Shown here: positions 45,413 through 57,227 of the stretch, one piece after another | Position numbering within the stretch: position 1 is the stretch's first letter | Layout of the letters: every line of letters starts with the position of its first letter | DNA from: Bedellia somnulentella | Taxonomy: Eukaryota; Arthropoda; Insecta; Lepidoptera; Bedelliidae | Length of the DNA: 64,000 nt | Reading direction: 5' to 3' | Assembly: GCA_963576735.1 (NCBI GenBank) | Contig: OY755197.1 | Span: 5,468,501 to 5,532,500 of the forward strand | Made by a program: the position numbers and the translations under genes | The notes under the pieces: generated by a model | What the model saw: the letters and a program-made list of their open reading frames with translations, nothing else | Databases searched by the model: none | What the model was told of the DNA's origin: nothing

Positions 45413-46012
45413 CTATTAATTCGATTTTTAATTCAAAAATACATTATCTAGGAATTCATAGAGCATCATCGGGAGTTGTGATAGATTATTGTCTTTAGAT
45501 ATTTTTTATAAGTTACATCTTCGGATAGATTGGAATCCATAAAATAACTGAAATGCCTAGTTTTCTTGATATAGTTGCTGTCTCAAAAGCCAAACGATTC
45601 GACAAGTTTTCGAAAACGCAAAACAAGCGAATCAAGCCTTAAAATTCATTTGCTCGGGTCAAATGTCTGTTGTGCAATATTTAATGCGATGTGATTTTGT
45701 TTGAATTTCGATTCGTCCAGCCCGACCGCGCCATTTTGCAATGCACCGAATAGTTTTGATTTGTATATTTAAATAATTTCATCAATTCAATACAATATAC
45801 ACGCACATATCCTGTTAATTTCAACAGAAATGTCTTTTTGCAATTTTCAGATGCTTTTGTATTGTAAATGCATTTGGTACGGCTTTATGAAAAATTTAAG
45901 CCACAGCTTTTGAATCAAAGATTCATCAGTCAAAGTTTTTGATTTAGCAATAAAATGAAATTGATTTATATGACTCATAAATAAAAGATGTTATTAAAGG
46001 AAAGAAAAATTT
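45413..46012. other. AT-rich non-coding stretch
   Basis: Nothing recognisable was found. Confidence 0.4.
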
Positions 46013-46086
46013 CGACACTGGCGGGGTTCGAACCCGCGACCTTCGGGTATACGCCCCCGTCGCTCTGCCAACTGAGCTACAGTGTC
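46013..46086 (-). tRNA. tRNA-like gene or pseudogene, anticodon arm irregular
   Basis: On the minus strand the acceptor arms GACACTG and CAGTGTC pair 7 of 7. The D arm GCTC/GAGC pairs 4 of 4 around AGTTGGCA. The T arm GCGGG-TTCGAAC-CCCGC pairs 5 of 5 with canonical B-box bases. A G discriminator follows, with no encoded CCA. The anticodon arm does not fit: the expected 5 bp stem ACGGG/ACCCG pairs poorly, while CGGG/CCCG pair with an 8-base loop GGCGTATA, so no anticodon is clear. The standard register would read CGT. Outside the acceptor, AAATTTCG (46007-46014) and CGAAATTT (46102-46109) extend an inverted arrangement. It is more likely a tRNA-derived repeat or pseudogene than a working tRNA. 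Confidence 0.5.
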
Positions 46087-46231
46087 AGTTGGCATCCAGC
46101 GCGAAATTTCTCTATCCTTTGTTTCTTTTTTACACGTTCAAGTAGTTTATTTATGAGTAATAATCCCCACATGAGGAATTCATGTCAAAAAACATTAAAT
46201 TATTGATTTATATGAATTGAAATGAAATTAA

Positions 46232-46322
46232 ACATAAGTATTCACACCCTTCGTTCTCTTTGGGGTAGGTAGAAAATTTTGACAGCCACTTTATATGATC
46301 TCCGCAAACGTCTCCAGCATCG
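46232..46322 (-). repeat. Family C LINE 3'-end fragment
   Basis: On the minus strand GATCATATAAAGTGGC, TTCTACCTACCCC and GGTGTGAATACTTATG align with the last codons and tail of the copy at 24803. Confidence 0.5.
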
Positions 46323-46412
46323 TCTTTATTCATCTATCTCTCATACAAGCCCATTTTGTACAGGAAACTCTTTATAAAGCAACATTTCAATATATCAATA
46401 CATAACGGTTCA

Positions 46413-46773
46413 ACAACCGTGATAGCCCAGTGGGTAGAACACTCGGTTATTGTGCAAACCACTAGTGTTCAAATCCTGGGTCGGGCCTACACCAATTTGT
46501 CTTTTCTAAAGACATATGTGTGGTTAATTTATCATGGTTGTTAACGGTGAGGGAAAACATCGTGAGGAAACCCACATGGCTGAGTTGCACTTAGTCATGT
46601 GACAGTGTATTCGTACAAAACGGCGATAGGCCTGCCCCCTATCACGTGAGTACAATGTCCATGCAAAACGTGGGTACTCTGAACACCAGGTGACAAAGTC
46701 ACGTGATGTTCAGAAGTATTAGTACCTCTGCCAACCCCTTCGGGGATATTCGGCGTGAACGTTTATGTTTATT
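46413..46773 (+). mobile_element. Family B SINE, complete reference copy
   Basis: It is a full 361 bp copy from ACAACCGTGATAGCCCAGTG to the short tail GTTTATGTTTATT. A box TAGCCCAGTGGG and B box GTGTTCAAATCC are intact. An 11 bp target duplication, ATAACGGTTCA, lies at 46402-46412 and 46774-46784. Near its 3' end CCCTTCGGG forms a UUCG-capped hairpin within GCC...GGC, and this is conserved in most copies. GATAGG/CCTATC and GGTGAC/GTCAC pairs suggest further structure. Confidence 0.92.
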
Positions 46774-46784
46774 ATAACGGTTCA

Positions 46785-47539
46785 CAGTTAAGTCAGGTTG
46801 TGGAAATCGCATTCAGAGATAAAAGAAGGAATATAGTTCTTGTGGAACATGAGTATTCTTGAATTTCTTGATAATTAAATTGATTACATGAATTGTTTTT
46901 GAAATAAAGTAAAAAGCATGTTTATAACGATATGTAAGATGTTATATATATGTAATGCAACTTACTGGACTATACTTACGCTTTTAATTAGAGAAGACAT
47001 AAAAATCTACATGGAACTCTTCTTAAATTTCAGGCTTCGATTAATAAAAGCATGTCTATATTCTCGTTATACAATACATCCATCCGATGCTTATTTCAAT
47101 AATATTGTTTAACTTTAAGTTATTAGATCATCACAACATCACACACAAGAAGAATAAAAAACTTTGATGTTTTAATAACCGCAGATGAATATTTTTAATT
47201 AATCTTATGAAAACGTACATCAACTTTTTTAATTATAATCATTTATTAACTCCTCTATCTTGTTGTCACATAAGAAATCTTTTATTAAATCAGTTAAGTC
47301 GTGATGTGAAAATTTGAATAAGTATCTAATTTAATTAGAATGTAACCTTTGTTGCTTCGAACTTGTTTATTTTAATTAAGTTGCAGATTTTAATTATAAG
47401 TTGGAGATTGAAGGGCAACGCTTTGTTTGTTACTTGGAATAACTTTTTGATGACTAAGATTTTAGGTTTGCGTTTGGCAACCCATTACAAATGACCCTTT
47501 ATTTAACCATCATTTCCCATTTTGTACTCAAAAACTTAT
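46785..47539. other. AT-rich non-coding stretch
   Basis: Nothing recognisable was found. Confidence 0.4.
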
Positions 47540-47547
47540 TGAGAAAT

Positions 47548-47713
47548 AAACATAAACATTCACGCCGAATATCCCCGAAGGGGTTGGCAGAGGTACTAAT
47601 ACTTCTGAACTTCACGTGACTTTGTCACCTGGTGTTCAGAGTACCCACGTTTTGCATGGACAGTGTACTCACGTGATAGGGGGCAGGCCTATCGCCGTTT
47701 TGTATGAATACAC
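47548..47713 (-). mobile_element. Family B SINE, 5' truncated at insertion
   Basis: It is a minus-strand copy holding only the 3' half (tail to the CAAAACGGCGATAGG block). An 8 bp duplication, TGAGAAAT, at 47540-47547 and 47714-47721 shows it inserted in truncated form. Confidence 0.85.
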
Positions 47714-48002
47714 TGAGAAATCATTAATATTTAAGTTCCGTATGCTACCTTTTAGGTTTACCATGACGATATCAATGACATAGTAATTTCTATACTGTTT
47801 AAGCTCTATATCTACTAAGGGATGGCAGATGTGCTTAAATCCCTCAGCTCTATTCAAATCGACGATATGACACCTCTTGTTCACACCACAGTTTCCACAT
47901 TGCCTGAACTATGAAAGTAATAGACGAAGGTTAATCGCCATTTGTATGTATAACATAATTTATATATACAACTATATACATAAACCAGCTAGTAAGATAC
48001 TT

Positions 48003-48063
48003 AAACACAATATACTTACGGCTATAAATCTTAGAAAGGGGTAGCCAGAGTAGAATATGAAAT
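48003..48063 (-). repeat. Family A retroposon, 3' fragment
   Basis: ATACTTACGGCTATAAATCT and GGGGTAGCCAGAG identify the 3' end of a minus-strand copy. The rest is lost; a hairpin follows at once. Confidence 0.65.
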
Positions 48064-48065
48064 TA

Positions 48066-48099
48066 GGTATAGAAGTAGTATCTGTACTACTTCTATACC
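48066..48099. repeat. Perfect 15 bp inverted repeat with 4-base loop
   Basis: GGTATAGAAGTAGTA and its exact complement are separated by TCTG. It directly adjoins the broken family A fragment and may mark a deletion or foldback junction. Confidence 0.9.
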
Positions 48100-48397
48100 A
48101 GTTAAGTATGGAATAGATTTTATAATAAATGTACTAGTCAAATACCTCAGCAAGCTACATGAAGCTGTAGTAAAAGCCTCATCAATTTTCACTGAGCTTG
48201 CACTATGTCCATAGCTTTAAACGCTGACGTAAGAATGGCTATTAAAACCGCAATCTGGAGGCTCCACAGGATAGTTGAGTACTCTCGTGTAAGTTGCTAG
48301 TCAGCTTTAAACTGTATTTAACTAGGTTATCAGATGATAGACATGGCGGTCTGTATGACTTTTATTTTATATTTAACTTTAGATAAGTTTAGGACGT

Positions 48398-48515
48398 TAG
48401 ATTGACGACCACGGAGAACACATTTAGATCAAAAAAGAATGTGCTCAAAAAGGCCAAAGTCTGAGAATCTGAGAAAGAAAAAAAAAGTATGTAAAGATTG
48501 ATAACGTAGATGATG
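48398..48515 (+). repeat. Family C LINE fragment, decayed
   Basis: GACGACCACGGAGAACACAT and GTGCTCAAAAAGGCCAAAGT match the coding block at 26134 and 33695. Confidence 0.45.
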
Positions 48516-50723
48516 TTTGAATATATATTAATAAATAAATTAAAATAATCGTGATATTGGGATACGGTTTTTAATATACCATATTCATAGCCTCCTATCT
48601 ATAATTTTTGTATAATATTATAGTTAATAGCTTGCATTTGACACATTCTCGATTACATAAACCAATCTATAAATTAAATTAACTTATCGACCAAATCTAA
48701 TTCACACTATCACACTATTAAATTTCCTTAAAAGTATAAACAGTGTCGTTTAGTGTTAAGTAACATGAGCCTATGTACCAATCGGGGTCAAATTTGTAAC
48801 CTACCGTAATTTATAGTCAAATATATTAGTGTTCTATTTTGACATAATTGGTATAAAAAATAACGCAGTGTGTGGGAGTTAATGTGTGAACATAACAATT
48901 TTAATGCCTCTCGAAACGGAAATCCTTTACATCGCTAAATATTCATAACGCGATGTTACCATAATGTTGTATTTTAGAGAACGTCTGAAAAAATCACGAA
49001 GCGACATTTTAAACAAACAATTCTGAAGCCGCCCACGTCACTTCAAGAAGGCAGCCACGCATATAAAATGATGTAAAACTTCTAAGACCTAGTTGACGTA
49101 AGTTAGAAGCAGTAGCGTCTTGTTGTTAGATTTTAACTGGAATTGAGTTATTAATACTAATAATAATCAAATTACTAAAATCTAAAAATCTTAGTGATAT
49201 AAACATAAGTATAGGTAAAGAAATATAACCTTAATTCGCGATCATTGCTTTCCCTTTAGTATTTATTTTCCAGACCATTAATAAATACAATGTTGTTAAG
49301 TAACTTATGGATATTAGATTAGACAATATTGCTCAACAAATACTCGTAGGAAAGAATTGTTAAAATTTAAAAGGCAATATTGTAACGGTATATCTTTTTT
49401 AGCTTCGAGACAGGAAATAATGATAAAATACTTGGATTTAGAATTTTTATTTTCAGAGTAGTGTCAACGCTATTAATTGATTTTACAGTCGTGAGGATAT
49501 TTAATGTATGATAAATGGTTTATATCGTACTTACACTTAGCCAAAGCCACATATCAAGTTTCTCTTATATTCTGCGTGAAAAGCTTACCACCGCCATCGC
49601 CTTCCACTTGCACCACCCCTCCGCCAGTGTTCTCACACCATCGGCACGTAATGTCGGTTACGTTAGATACGACACTTTAACACTGCGCGAGTTATCGACT
49701 CGCATGCCGCCGCGCCGCTGATTATATCGCTCGCTTAACTACTAAGCGCATGGCCTTTTATCCCATATTGAGAGCATTTCCAAAATTTTCATTTTTTTTT
49801 AAGGAAATATTTCTATGATTTGTATAATAAATGACTCAAAGACGCAATGGTGACACGGTTCCATCAGCGCATTTTGTTTGCTTATTTTCTCAACTAATTT
49901 TATTGCTATTGTCTGATATATATTTAGTAAATTTAAAAATCTTCTTTTAGATGGACTTCTAAAAATCTGACTGCATTAACTCATAAAGGCTATTTTTATT
50001 CTATGAGCGACATCTCAACTCAGTTTCTTGACAGTATCTTTGTTATAACAGCCTAGTTATAATTAACCTCAAATATGCTTACTCATCGTCATGGTCGCTT
50101 TAAATCTTTTAAAATGTTGTAATTTCATAATTTTGGCATGTAGGCTTTCTGTACAAAGACCCGGTAATTAAAATGCGACGTGGGAAGTAAAGGCCTCACG
50201 CGCATACTTGAATTAACCATCTTTTTTGTTCAATCGGATAAGAATAATAGGGATGTCAGTTTTGACAAGGGCAAATTAGTGATGATTTCATTTTTGGTTA
50301 GAGCATACATTTTGCAATGATTGCACAATGTAGTTTTTTGCTTGTTGCCAATTAAATATTTTTATATATTTAGACCTTAGCTTTGTAACGATCTTTAAAA
50401 GCAACTTAATTTACAAAGTTTTTAATGGACTATCAGTACTTTTTACAAAACTTACTTAAAATACAGTAAAAATGTTTCGATCAAACTGAAGTTTGAACTT
50501 TACTTTACTCATTCATATCCCTACAATGGGGCTCAAGCCTACCATGCATGCATAGGGTGATATTCCACCACGTGGCCTAATGCGAGTTGACAAAACTTAA
50601 CTACTACTAAGATGATAAGAGCCGGGACCGACAGATAAAGTTCCTTTTAGAGCACGAATAAAGTAAGGGATCGAAAAGGGGTAGTTGGTTGTAAGTATTA
50701 TATTATTTATAGTATATATTTAT
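48516..50723. other. Long non-coding stretch with a CpG-rich patch
   Basis: No gene is recognised. Positions 49570-49745 are unusually GC- and CpG-rich, with an imperfect palindrome GCGAG...CTCGC. A CATATAAAAT box lies at about 49060. These could be regulatory or LTR-derived; neither is shown. Confidence 0.35.
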
Positions 50724-51090
50724 ACCGTGATAGCCAAGTGGGTAGAACACTCGGTTATCGTGCAAACGACTAGTGTTCAAATCCTGGGTCGGGCCTACAC
50801 CAATTTGTCTTTTCTAAAGACATATGTGTGGTTAATTTATCATGGTTGTTAACGGTGAGGGAAAACATCGTGAGGAAACCCACATGGCTGAGTTGTACTT
50901 AGTCATGTGACAGTGTATTCGTACAAAACGGCGATAGGCTTGCCCCCTATCACGTGAGTACACTGTCCATGCAAAACGTGGGTACTCTGAACACCAGGTG
51001 ACAAAGTCACGTGATGTTCAGAAGTATTAGTACCTCTGCCAACCCCTTCGGGGATATTCGGCGTGAACGTTTATGTTTATGTTATGTTAT
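50724..51090 (+). mobile_element. Family B SINE, complete
   Basis: It runs from ACCGTGATAGCCAAGTGGGT to a clean tail of three to four TTATG units at 51071-51090, which defines the tail motif. Boxes A and B are intact. No exact target duplication could be confirmed in the AT-rich flanks. Confidence 0.9.
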
Positions 51091-52289
51091 GTTATATTTT
51101 ATTAATTAATAGTATTGAGTGGTATTAACAAACACATCAAATTTAAAGACTTCAGTCGTCTGATCACAAGCAAGGTGTTATAACTGTTCCATTTATGATA
51201 CCTAGTTACCAAACCAGTCAATATGCAAATTTCTGTCTATTCAATTTATACGTATGTGTGTAATCTTTTCAATCACCATCTGCGTTTAAATGATTAAAGT
51301 CGAAGCCTAAAGCTATGCAATATTAATGGTTTAATTTCGACTATTTGATATTTAATAATTAATAATAAACATATGTTTAATGTGCACCAACACAGAAAGT
51401 GGTAGACCATGGCCTGGCTTAAACAAGACGTACAGATAATATTTACATATAATAAACAATGATTAATAGTAAACATATAGACAATACGATTTCATTTCAA
51501 CTTATGTTTAATTTATTAGATATGTGGTTTTGTTTGAGAGTGTGGGGTTCAGTATGTTTGAAATGAATAATTTTGTTAAAAGTAGTGTATTATTATGATT
51601 AATAAACCTTCACGCCTTACACTGAAATGGATAGCAAAGGTTTTCTAAATTTTTATTATTTGATAATATTATTTTATTATTTCATAAAAAACATCTAAGT
51701 CATTATATGCAGACTTTTTTTTTTATGTGTCATTTTAGTTTTACTGTTAGTAAATAACCCAGGATTCATATATGAGCTATCTAAGTAATTGCAAAAGAAA
51801 AACACTTATACTGATATAAAAATACAAAGTAAATAGGCGTTTCTACCATATCATTGGAAGAACAACAGGTTTTTTAAATATAGATCTAACGAAATTCATT
51901 ACTATGAAGAACCCAAATACTTAACGTCCACCTGATACTTACAATGACAGTATTGTTTAAGAAACAGATCTCTATCTTACGTGACCCAGATATGTGAATT
52001 GATCATCAGTTCTATTTACCCTAAAGGTTCTTGCATTGTACTAATATTTAGTTACGTAATTGTATTTGAGTAAAGTGATTTCTTATTATTCCAATGGCGG
52101 CTCTGTACTAGAAATTGGGTTGTGATATAATTATCATGGCTTTTAGTTGTAAAGCTATTAGTTGTACTTTTGTATATGTTCTTCAAAGTTGGTTTTATTT
52201 ATTATATCAAACGTGCTCGTGGTTCATAATAAGTATTTTAATAGTTGTTTAATGGGTCGTCTCAAGATAACACCTGAATCTTTTTCTAA
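51091..52289. other. AT-rich non-coding stretch
   Basis: Nothing recognisable was found. Confidence 0.4.
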
Positions 52290-52365
52290 ACATACATACA
52301 TAAACTCATGCGAGTATTTCTCACTGGACTAAACAGAGACCATCGAGCGCAACTTTGTATGTTAT
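52290..52365 (-). repeat. Family C LINE 3'-end fragment, decayed
   Basis: A CATACATACATAAACTCATG tail and GACCATCGAGCGCAACTTTG match the family C terminal block on the minus strand. Confidence 0.45.
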
Positions 52366-53538
52366 AAAGATACGCTTTGATGAAATGTTTCAAATAGAAT
52401 AGCTGTAATAGACGCTTACATTTTTTGTTACTTTGCTTTTATATTATATTTGCGTTCGTAAAATCCTGGTTTCTAATTTTGAGTATACAAACATTCACTA
52501 AGGACATCATCCCCAGATACGCAGATACTAATATTTCGCCAAACGAATCGAACGACCGATGCTTTTTATATTTTTTCTGAAAAAGAAATGCAATTTTATC
52601 TCGGCAGGCCAATGTTTGGATGCATTCCTTTTTAGAACGGCCGTCCAATTCCACTGAGTTTTTATTGCAATAACAGAACGCGCCCGAAATTCCGCTCACG
52701 TTCGCTTTTCAAATCTCCGAACCGCGAGTGGAACGCGCCCGCCCTCTTTTTTCAAATTTGAAATTTTTAAAGAATAGATTACTTTTTTTTCGATCGGAAT
52801 CGTTTCATCGTTGAATTGTTATTGGCTGCCAGTGGTATTGAAGAGTTTATGGACTTTGATGGTGTTGTGGATGCGTTCATTTTGTTTTGAGTTTTATCGA
52901 GGTTAAACGGATCATGATGGTCAATGATTCGATAAGATAAAAGAGTTATAGAGATCGTTTTTTTTTTTAATAGTTCAATGACACACACGGCTAAAGTCTC
53001 CCTCAAAGTTTGTAAGCGCTTAAAAATATTATTACAATTTAACATTTGTAGCGTATGAAATTAAAAGAAATTTGTAATAGAAATGTTTGATGCCGAAGGG
53101 TAAATAAAAGTAAAACCACAACTTTTTCCTGACTTAATGTATGGCCTATGACGTGCTAAAGTATTTTTTTGCTTAACAGCACTAATATTTTACAGCTATA
53201 TTTTTTATCATAATAACCATTTCCATTAACCAGCCTAAAAACCAGCTTTGTAAATTGAAACCCAAGTTTCTAAAAGTCGAATACAAAACCTGTGCTGAAT
53301 GTCAATCATACAGGAAAAATAACAGAAATGACAGCATTTTCCCTCAGTGACTCAATCACCTTAGTCACAGCACAAAAACAAGTGTAATTTGCGGTTGTCG
53401 AATAAACTTCGCTATTTAGTTTTGTGACTCAGCAGCTACTTCGTCGAATACGTAATTGATTTTTCAATCGGCATTTACACAAATTAACACTTTACATTGA
53501 ATTTCAAAGGTATGACTATTACAATACAAACAAAGGTA
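52366..53538. other. Non-coding stretch with a CpG-rich patch
   Basis: No gene is recognised. GAACGCGCCCG occurs twice, at 52676-52686 and 52731-52741, in a locally GC-rich patch of about 80 bases. Confidence 0.4.
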
Positions 53539-53742
53539 TAACAAAAAGTGGCCAGAGTTTCAGAATTGGAAATTACTTCGGCACTTTGGATTTTGAGCGG
53601 GAAAAAGGTTGTTGGTGAGGGGTCCCCTGCCATAGCTCCCTAGGATCACTTAAAAAACCTCAATAACCTAAGTCGTCTTTCACGTTACCTGCGAGAAGAA
53701 ATGTGTTTGTGCTATTTTAAGCCAATACTATTCAGCTTACTA
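53539..53742 (-). repeat. Family A retroposon, diverged
   Basis: GTGGCCAGAGTTTCAGAATT, GTTGTTGGTGAGGGGTCCC and AGAAGAAATGTGTTTGTGC follow family A order on the minus strand; the tail is missing. Confidence 0.6.
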
Positions 53743-54119
53743 CTACAATATTGTGGATTTTTCATCTTCATCATCAGCCAATAAACTTCATTCATAATTC
53801 AGTAACCTCTTATTGAACTTTATAATACTTATAACTGATGGTCTCATTGTACATTTTCTTTATTTTATAAGGCCTCACTGTCGGCAAACCTTTATTAGTC
53901 ATTGAAGTTCAAACATCGCATGACATTGCTAATAATCGCTAAATATTGCCCCTCATTTGCGCTTTCATTTAGCCCCAACATGTTATTGGGTACATTTCGA
54001 ATACCAGTGATAATTGTGTTGCTAAAATAGCGCTTCTTTTGCTTACCGGGCTGGGAAAGTTTTATCAACTGTGTGTCTTTGTGTATATCGATCAGTCATT
54101 GGTAGAACTTTTTAGGTTA
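53743..54119. other. Non-coding stretch
   Basis: TCATCATCAGCCAATAAACTT at 53770-53790 repeats the (ATC)-linked motif seen at 23160. Nothing else was found. Confidence 0.4.
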
Positions 54120-54205
54120 AACATACATACATATACTCAAATTATTACTTCCTAATAGGGAATACTCTATCGATCGCCTTTTTGTACTTCATTCTCAGCA
54201 TCATT
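54120..54205 (-). repeat. Family C LINE 3'-end fragment, decayed
   Basis: The ACATACATACATATACTCAA tail end, GGGAATACTCTATCGATCGC and TTTTTGTAC fit the family C terminus on the minus strand. Confidence 0.5.
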
Positions 54206-55434
54206 AATATTAGATTGATCAATATTTTCATACATCCTTTTATTTTTTATACTTCCATACAATACATTTTAATTTTAATGTGTGTTTCTTACATCCCATA
54301 TTATGCATAAAGATCAAAAAACACGTATCTCGGCAATAATAGTTTTATTTCGTCATAATAAGATTTTCGATGTTCTTTCAAATTTATAGCATAAACATAA
54401 GCTAAAATATGAACCAATCACATCTCTTAAATTTGTCGTACCGCTGATAAATACGCAACGTCATTGGTGCAATTTATCCTAGCTCAATTTGATACGTAAC
54501 GTGCCTTATCGCGGCAAGTGTACACGTCAACATAGGTTTTATTAGGAAGCTTGTTTGTACGGCGAACAGTGTTTTGCATTTTAATTAGGTGTACTGACCG
54601 CGATTAAGAGTTTTGTCAATATTTGAGGATTGTATTGTACCCACAGTGGAAGTGTGCACATTGCATATTGCATACGTGACAGTGTTTTGGGATTTTCGTA
54701 TTGGAGTCTTTTTAGGTAGTTTGATTACAAAAAGGTTTGGTGTGCAGACGGGGAATAGAAATGTTAAAAAGGATGGTTAGAGAAAAAATGTATACTAATA
54801 ATAAAATAGCACAATCATTTTTTATTTCCATAGAAGAGCAGAATAATACGTTGCGTACATAGCATGAATAAAAAGTTATGAAGAATATTTTTCAGAATGA
54901 GTTCTATATAGTTTGTAGTTATATCAATTTTAGATCCACTAATACCATATCCTCAATCAATGTGACAAAAAGTGAATGGTACACTTATAGAATGTTTTAT
55001 TGGACACAATAAAAATTTAACGACGGTTTAATATTATGCGACTTTGATTAGAATAAAAAATGTTTTCGTTCATTTTCTTTCAAACATATTTTGGTGTTCT
55101 CTCACAAAATTATCTTACTTTACATCCCTTTTATGTTCTAATACTCCGTACATAAAACGAAGACCTCACTCAAAAAAGCGGACGTCTAAAGATAAAAGAA
55201 AACTTTAACTTGTCCGAAAATTCGCTATAAATTATGTTGACCCTACACTAGGTCGTAGGGTGACCATGTTACACGAGAAAAGGGCACACGTCACATGTCG
55301 CGTTGATCGTAGATAAACCACGATACATAATACACAGGATGACTAACCTTTTTTCTTATTAAGCGGATTTTCTAATGAATTTTGTAAATTGGTTTTCTAC
55401 TGGGTCTTTGCAATGCAAACATATTTTTTAATAC
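54206..55434. other. AT-rich non-coding stretch
   Basis: A weak family C coding block may lie near 55140-55195 (CTCACTCAAAAAAGCGGACG). Nothing else was found. Confidence 0.4.
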
Positions 55435-55446
55435 TGAGACTTATGG

Positions 55447-55630
55447 ACTTACGCCGTGTAGTGTCGAATAACACTACCCCATTTCTACCCGCGGGTGATC
55501 GTAAGAGGCGACTCAAGGTACAGGAGCTTTTAAGTGATTTATGGGCGATGTCGTTGGAGCCCCTCACCAAAAACATTTATTATTACCATCTTTTCCCCCA
55601 TTAACTTCCAAAAGTGAGTATATGTATGTA
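55447..55630 (+). mobile_element. Family A retroposon with internal 3' deletion
   Basis: Block AACTTCCAAAAGTG joins directly to GAGTATATGTATG, so the GGCTGAGG...GCCGT segment is absent. A 12 bp duplication, TGAGACTTATGG, lies at 55435-55446 and 55631-55642. The deletion falls at a shared GTGAG-like junction. Confidence 0.85.
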
Positions 55631-55642
55631 TGAGACTTATGG

Positions 55643-56374
55643 TTCTTTTGAGTAGTTTTTATTTTTGATGATCTCTCGCTGAGAATATCCCTATATATAT
55701 AAACTTCCTTCGCTGGTTAATAATCTAAAAATTTACATATGAAATAGAAAAAAAGAAAAAAAAGAGAGATTTTTCTTTTGTTATATGCTTCAGTCCGAGT
55801 TCAGTGTTATCGATTTGATCATTATTATTACATAATATATAAATTATGAGTGAGGCTTATAAAAATATTCCGATACAATAAAAGTACTAAAGTAAAAGAC
55901 ACTCAACCAAGTTCATACACATATTAAACTTACAAAACTTTTTATTTTATATCTAAAACAATAGAATAACAATCACCCTGTACCCTAAAAGTATATCCCA
56001 AGGCGTCGCGCCTGCGCAAATGTAGATTAAAGCGACACAAAATTACGTTATGATAAGTTTCGCGAGTTGTCAACAACTTGGTTGTACGTGGGTGATCGTT
56101 TCGGTGATAAGGAAGATATAGCTTTTGTAACTACCCCAATGATTACCTATATTATGTATTAACGATCCATTTATGCTTTTCTTTTTCGTGCACAGTCTGA
56201 AAGCTTTTTTCTGATAAAAGAAAAGTAAATGCTTATCATTTGTAAGATGTCATACATGGAAAAAGTATTTTAAATACTTAGCTACGTACCGATATAGAAA
56301 TATAGTTTTGAATTTTTCGAGTTCAGCTTTTTAATTTTTTTAAAGTTTCTTCCATACTAATAAATCACCATACT
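55643..56374. other. Non-coding stretch
   Basis: Nothing recognisable was found. Confidence 0.4.
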
Positions 56375-56462
56375 GGTGACACTGGCACGTGGTGCTCAGA
56401 AGTATTAGTACCTCTGCCAACCTCTTTGGGGATATACATATACGGCTTGAAAGTTTGAGTTT
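56375..56462 (+). repeat. Family B SINE, 3' fragment
   Basis: GGTGCTCAGAAGTATTAGTA, CCTCTGCCAACCTCTTTGGG and CGGCTTGAAAGTTTGAG are the family B 3' end, with a decayed hairpin. Confidence 0.7.
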
Positions 56463-56482
56463 ATAAATCACTAAATATATTA

Positions 56483-56690
56483 GCGGTGTACTGTCGGCTT
56501 AGAATAGCACTACCCCATTTCTTCCGGTGGGTGTACGTAAGAGGCGACTAAGACTACGACCTTTATTTTGCCATCTTTTTCTCACTTATCTTTCCAATAG
56601 TGGCTGAAAGATTCCTAATTCCTTAGTTTTGGCTACCCCATCTAGGGATTTATAGCCGTGAGTAAATGTATGTATGTATGTAAATATATT
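56483..56690 (+). mobile_element. Family A retroposon, internally deleted
   Basis: It keeps the 5' block and the 3' end from CTTTATTTTGCCATC, but lacks the GGGCGATGCGG segment. An 11 bp duplication, TAAATATATTA, lies at 56472-56482 and 56691-56701. Confidence 0.85.
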
Positions 56691-56701
56691 AAATGTAAGT
56701 T

Positions 56702-57227
56702 ATTAGGAATACCGTTGTAACTATGTCACATTAAAAAGATAAGGTGCCTCTACCTACCTTCAAAGCCGTAGTAGCCGTGAGATACCGTCAAGGCAATGTT
56801 TTAACGAAGAGTGGTTTCAGGTAGGTGTATGCTGATACACATGACGATTGAGCAATTCCACTGACGAGGCGAACCTCTATTGCAATGAACATGATACTCA
56901 TATACATCACGATTGGATACTTATTCTGAATGGATTCCATTATTAGTAATGATAATTTAACACTTTTGCAATGTCGTTAATTGTTTATTATGATTATTTA
57001 TTCTTGCTTCGGGGATAAGGTAATTTAGGATAAATGAAATTGAATAAATTCTACTGAAGGGATATGAGTTCATAAAAGAAAGATACAACCTTACACAGCA
57101 CCTTAGAACGAGTAGTTGTCCTTATCCTGCAGATGCAACAATAAAAAAGGTACATTTTGTTATAAAATACGGATGCACTATATATCTGCAACCAAATCGT
57201 TGGGGATTACCATTCAATATTCAAACA
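56702..57227. other. Non-coding stretch
   Basis: Nothing recognisable was found. Confidence 0.4.

Noticed and set aside
49515..49721. 68-codon frame in the CpG-rich patch
   Set aside because: It has no recognisable domain, and its composition follows the GC-rich patch.
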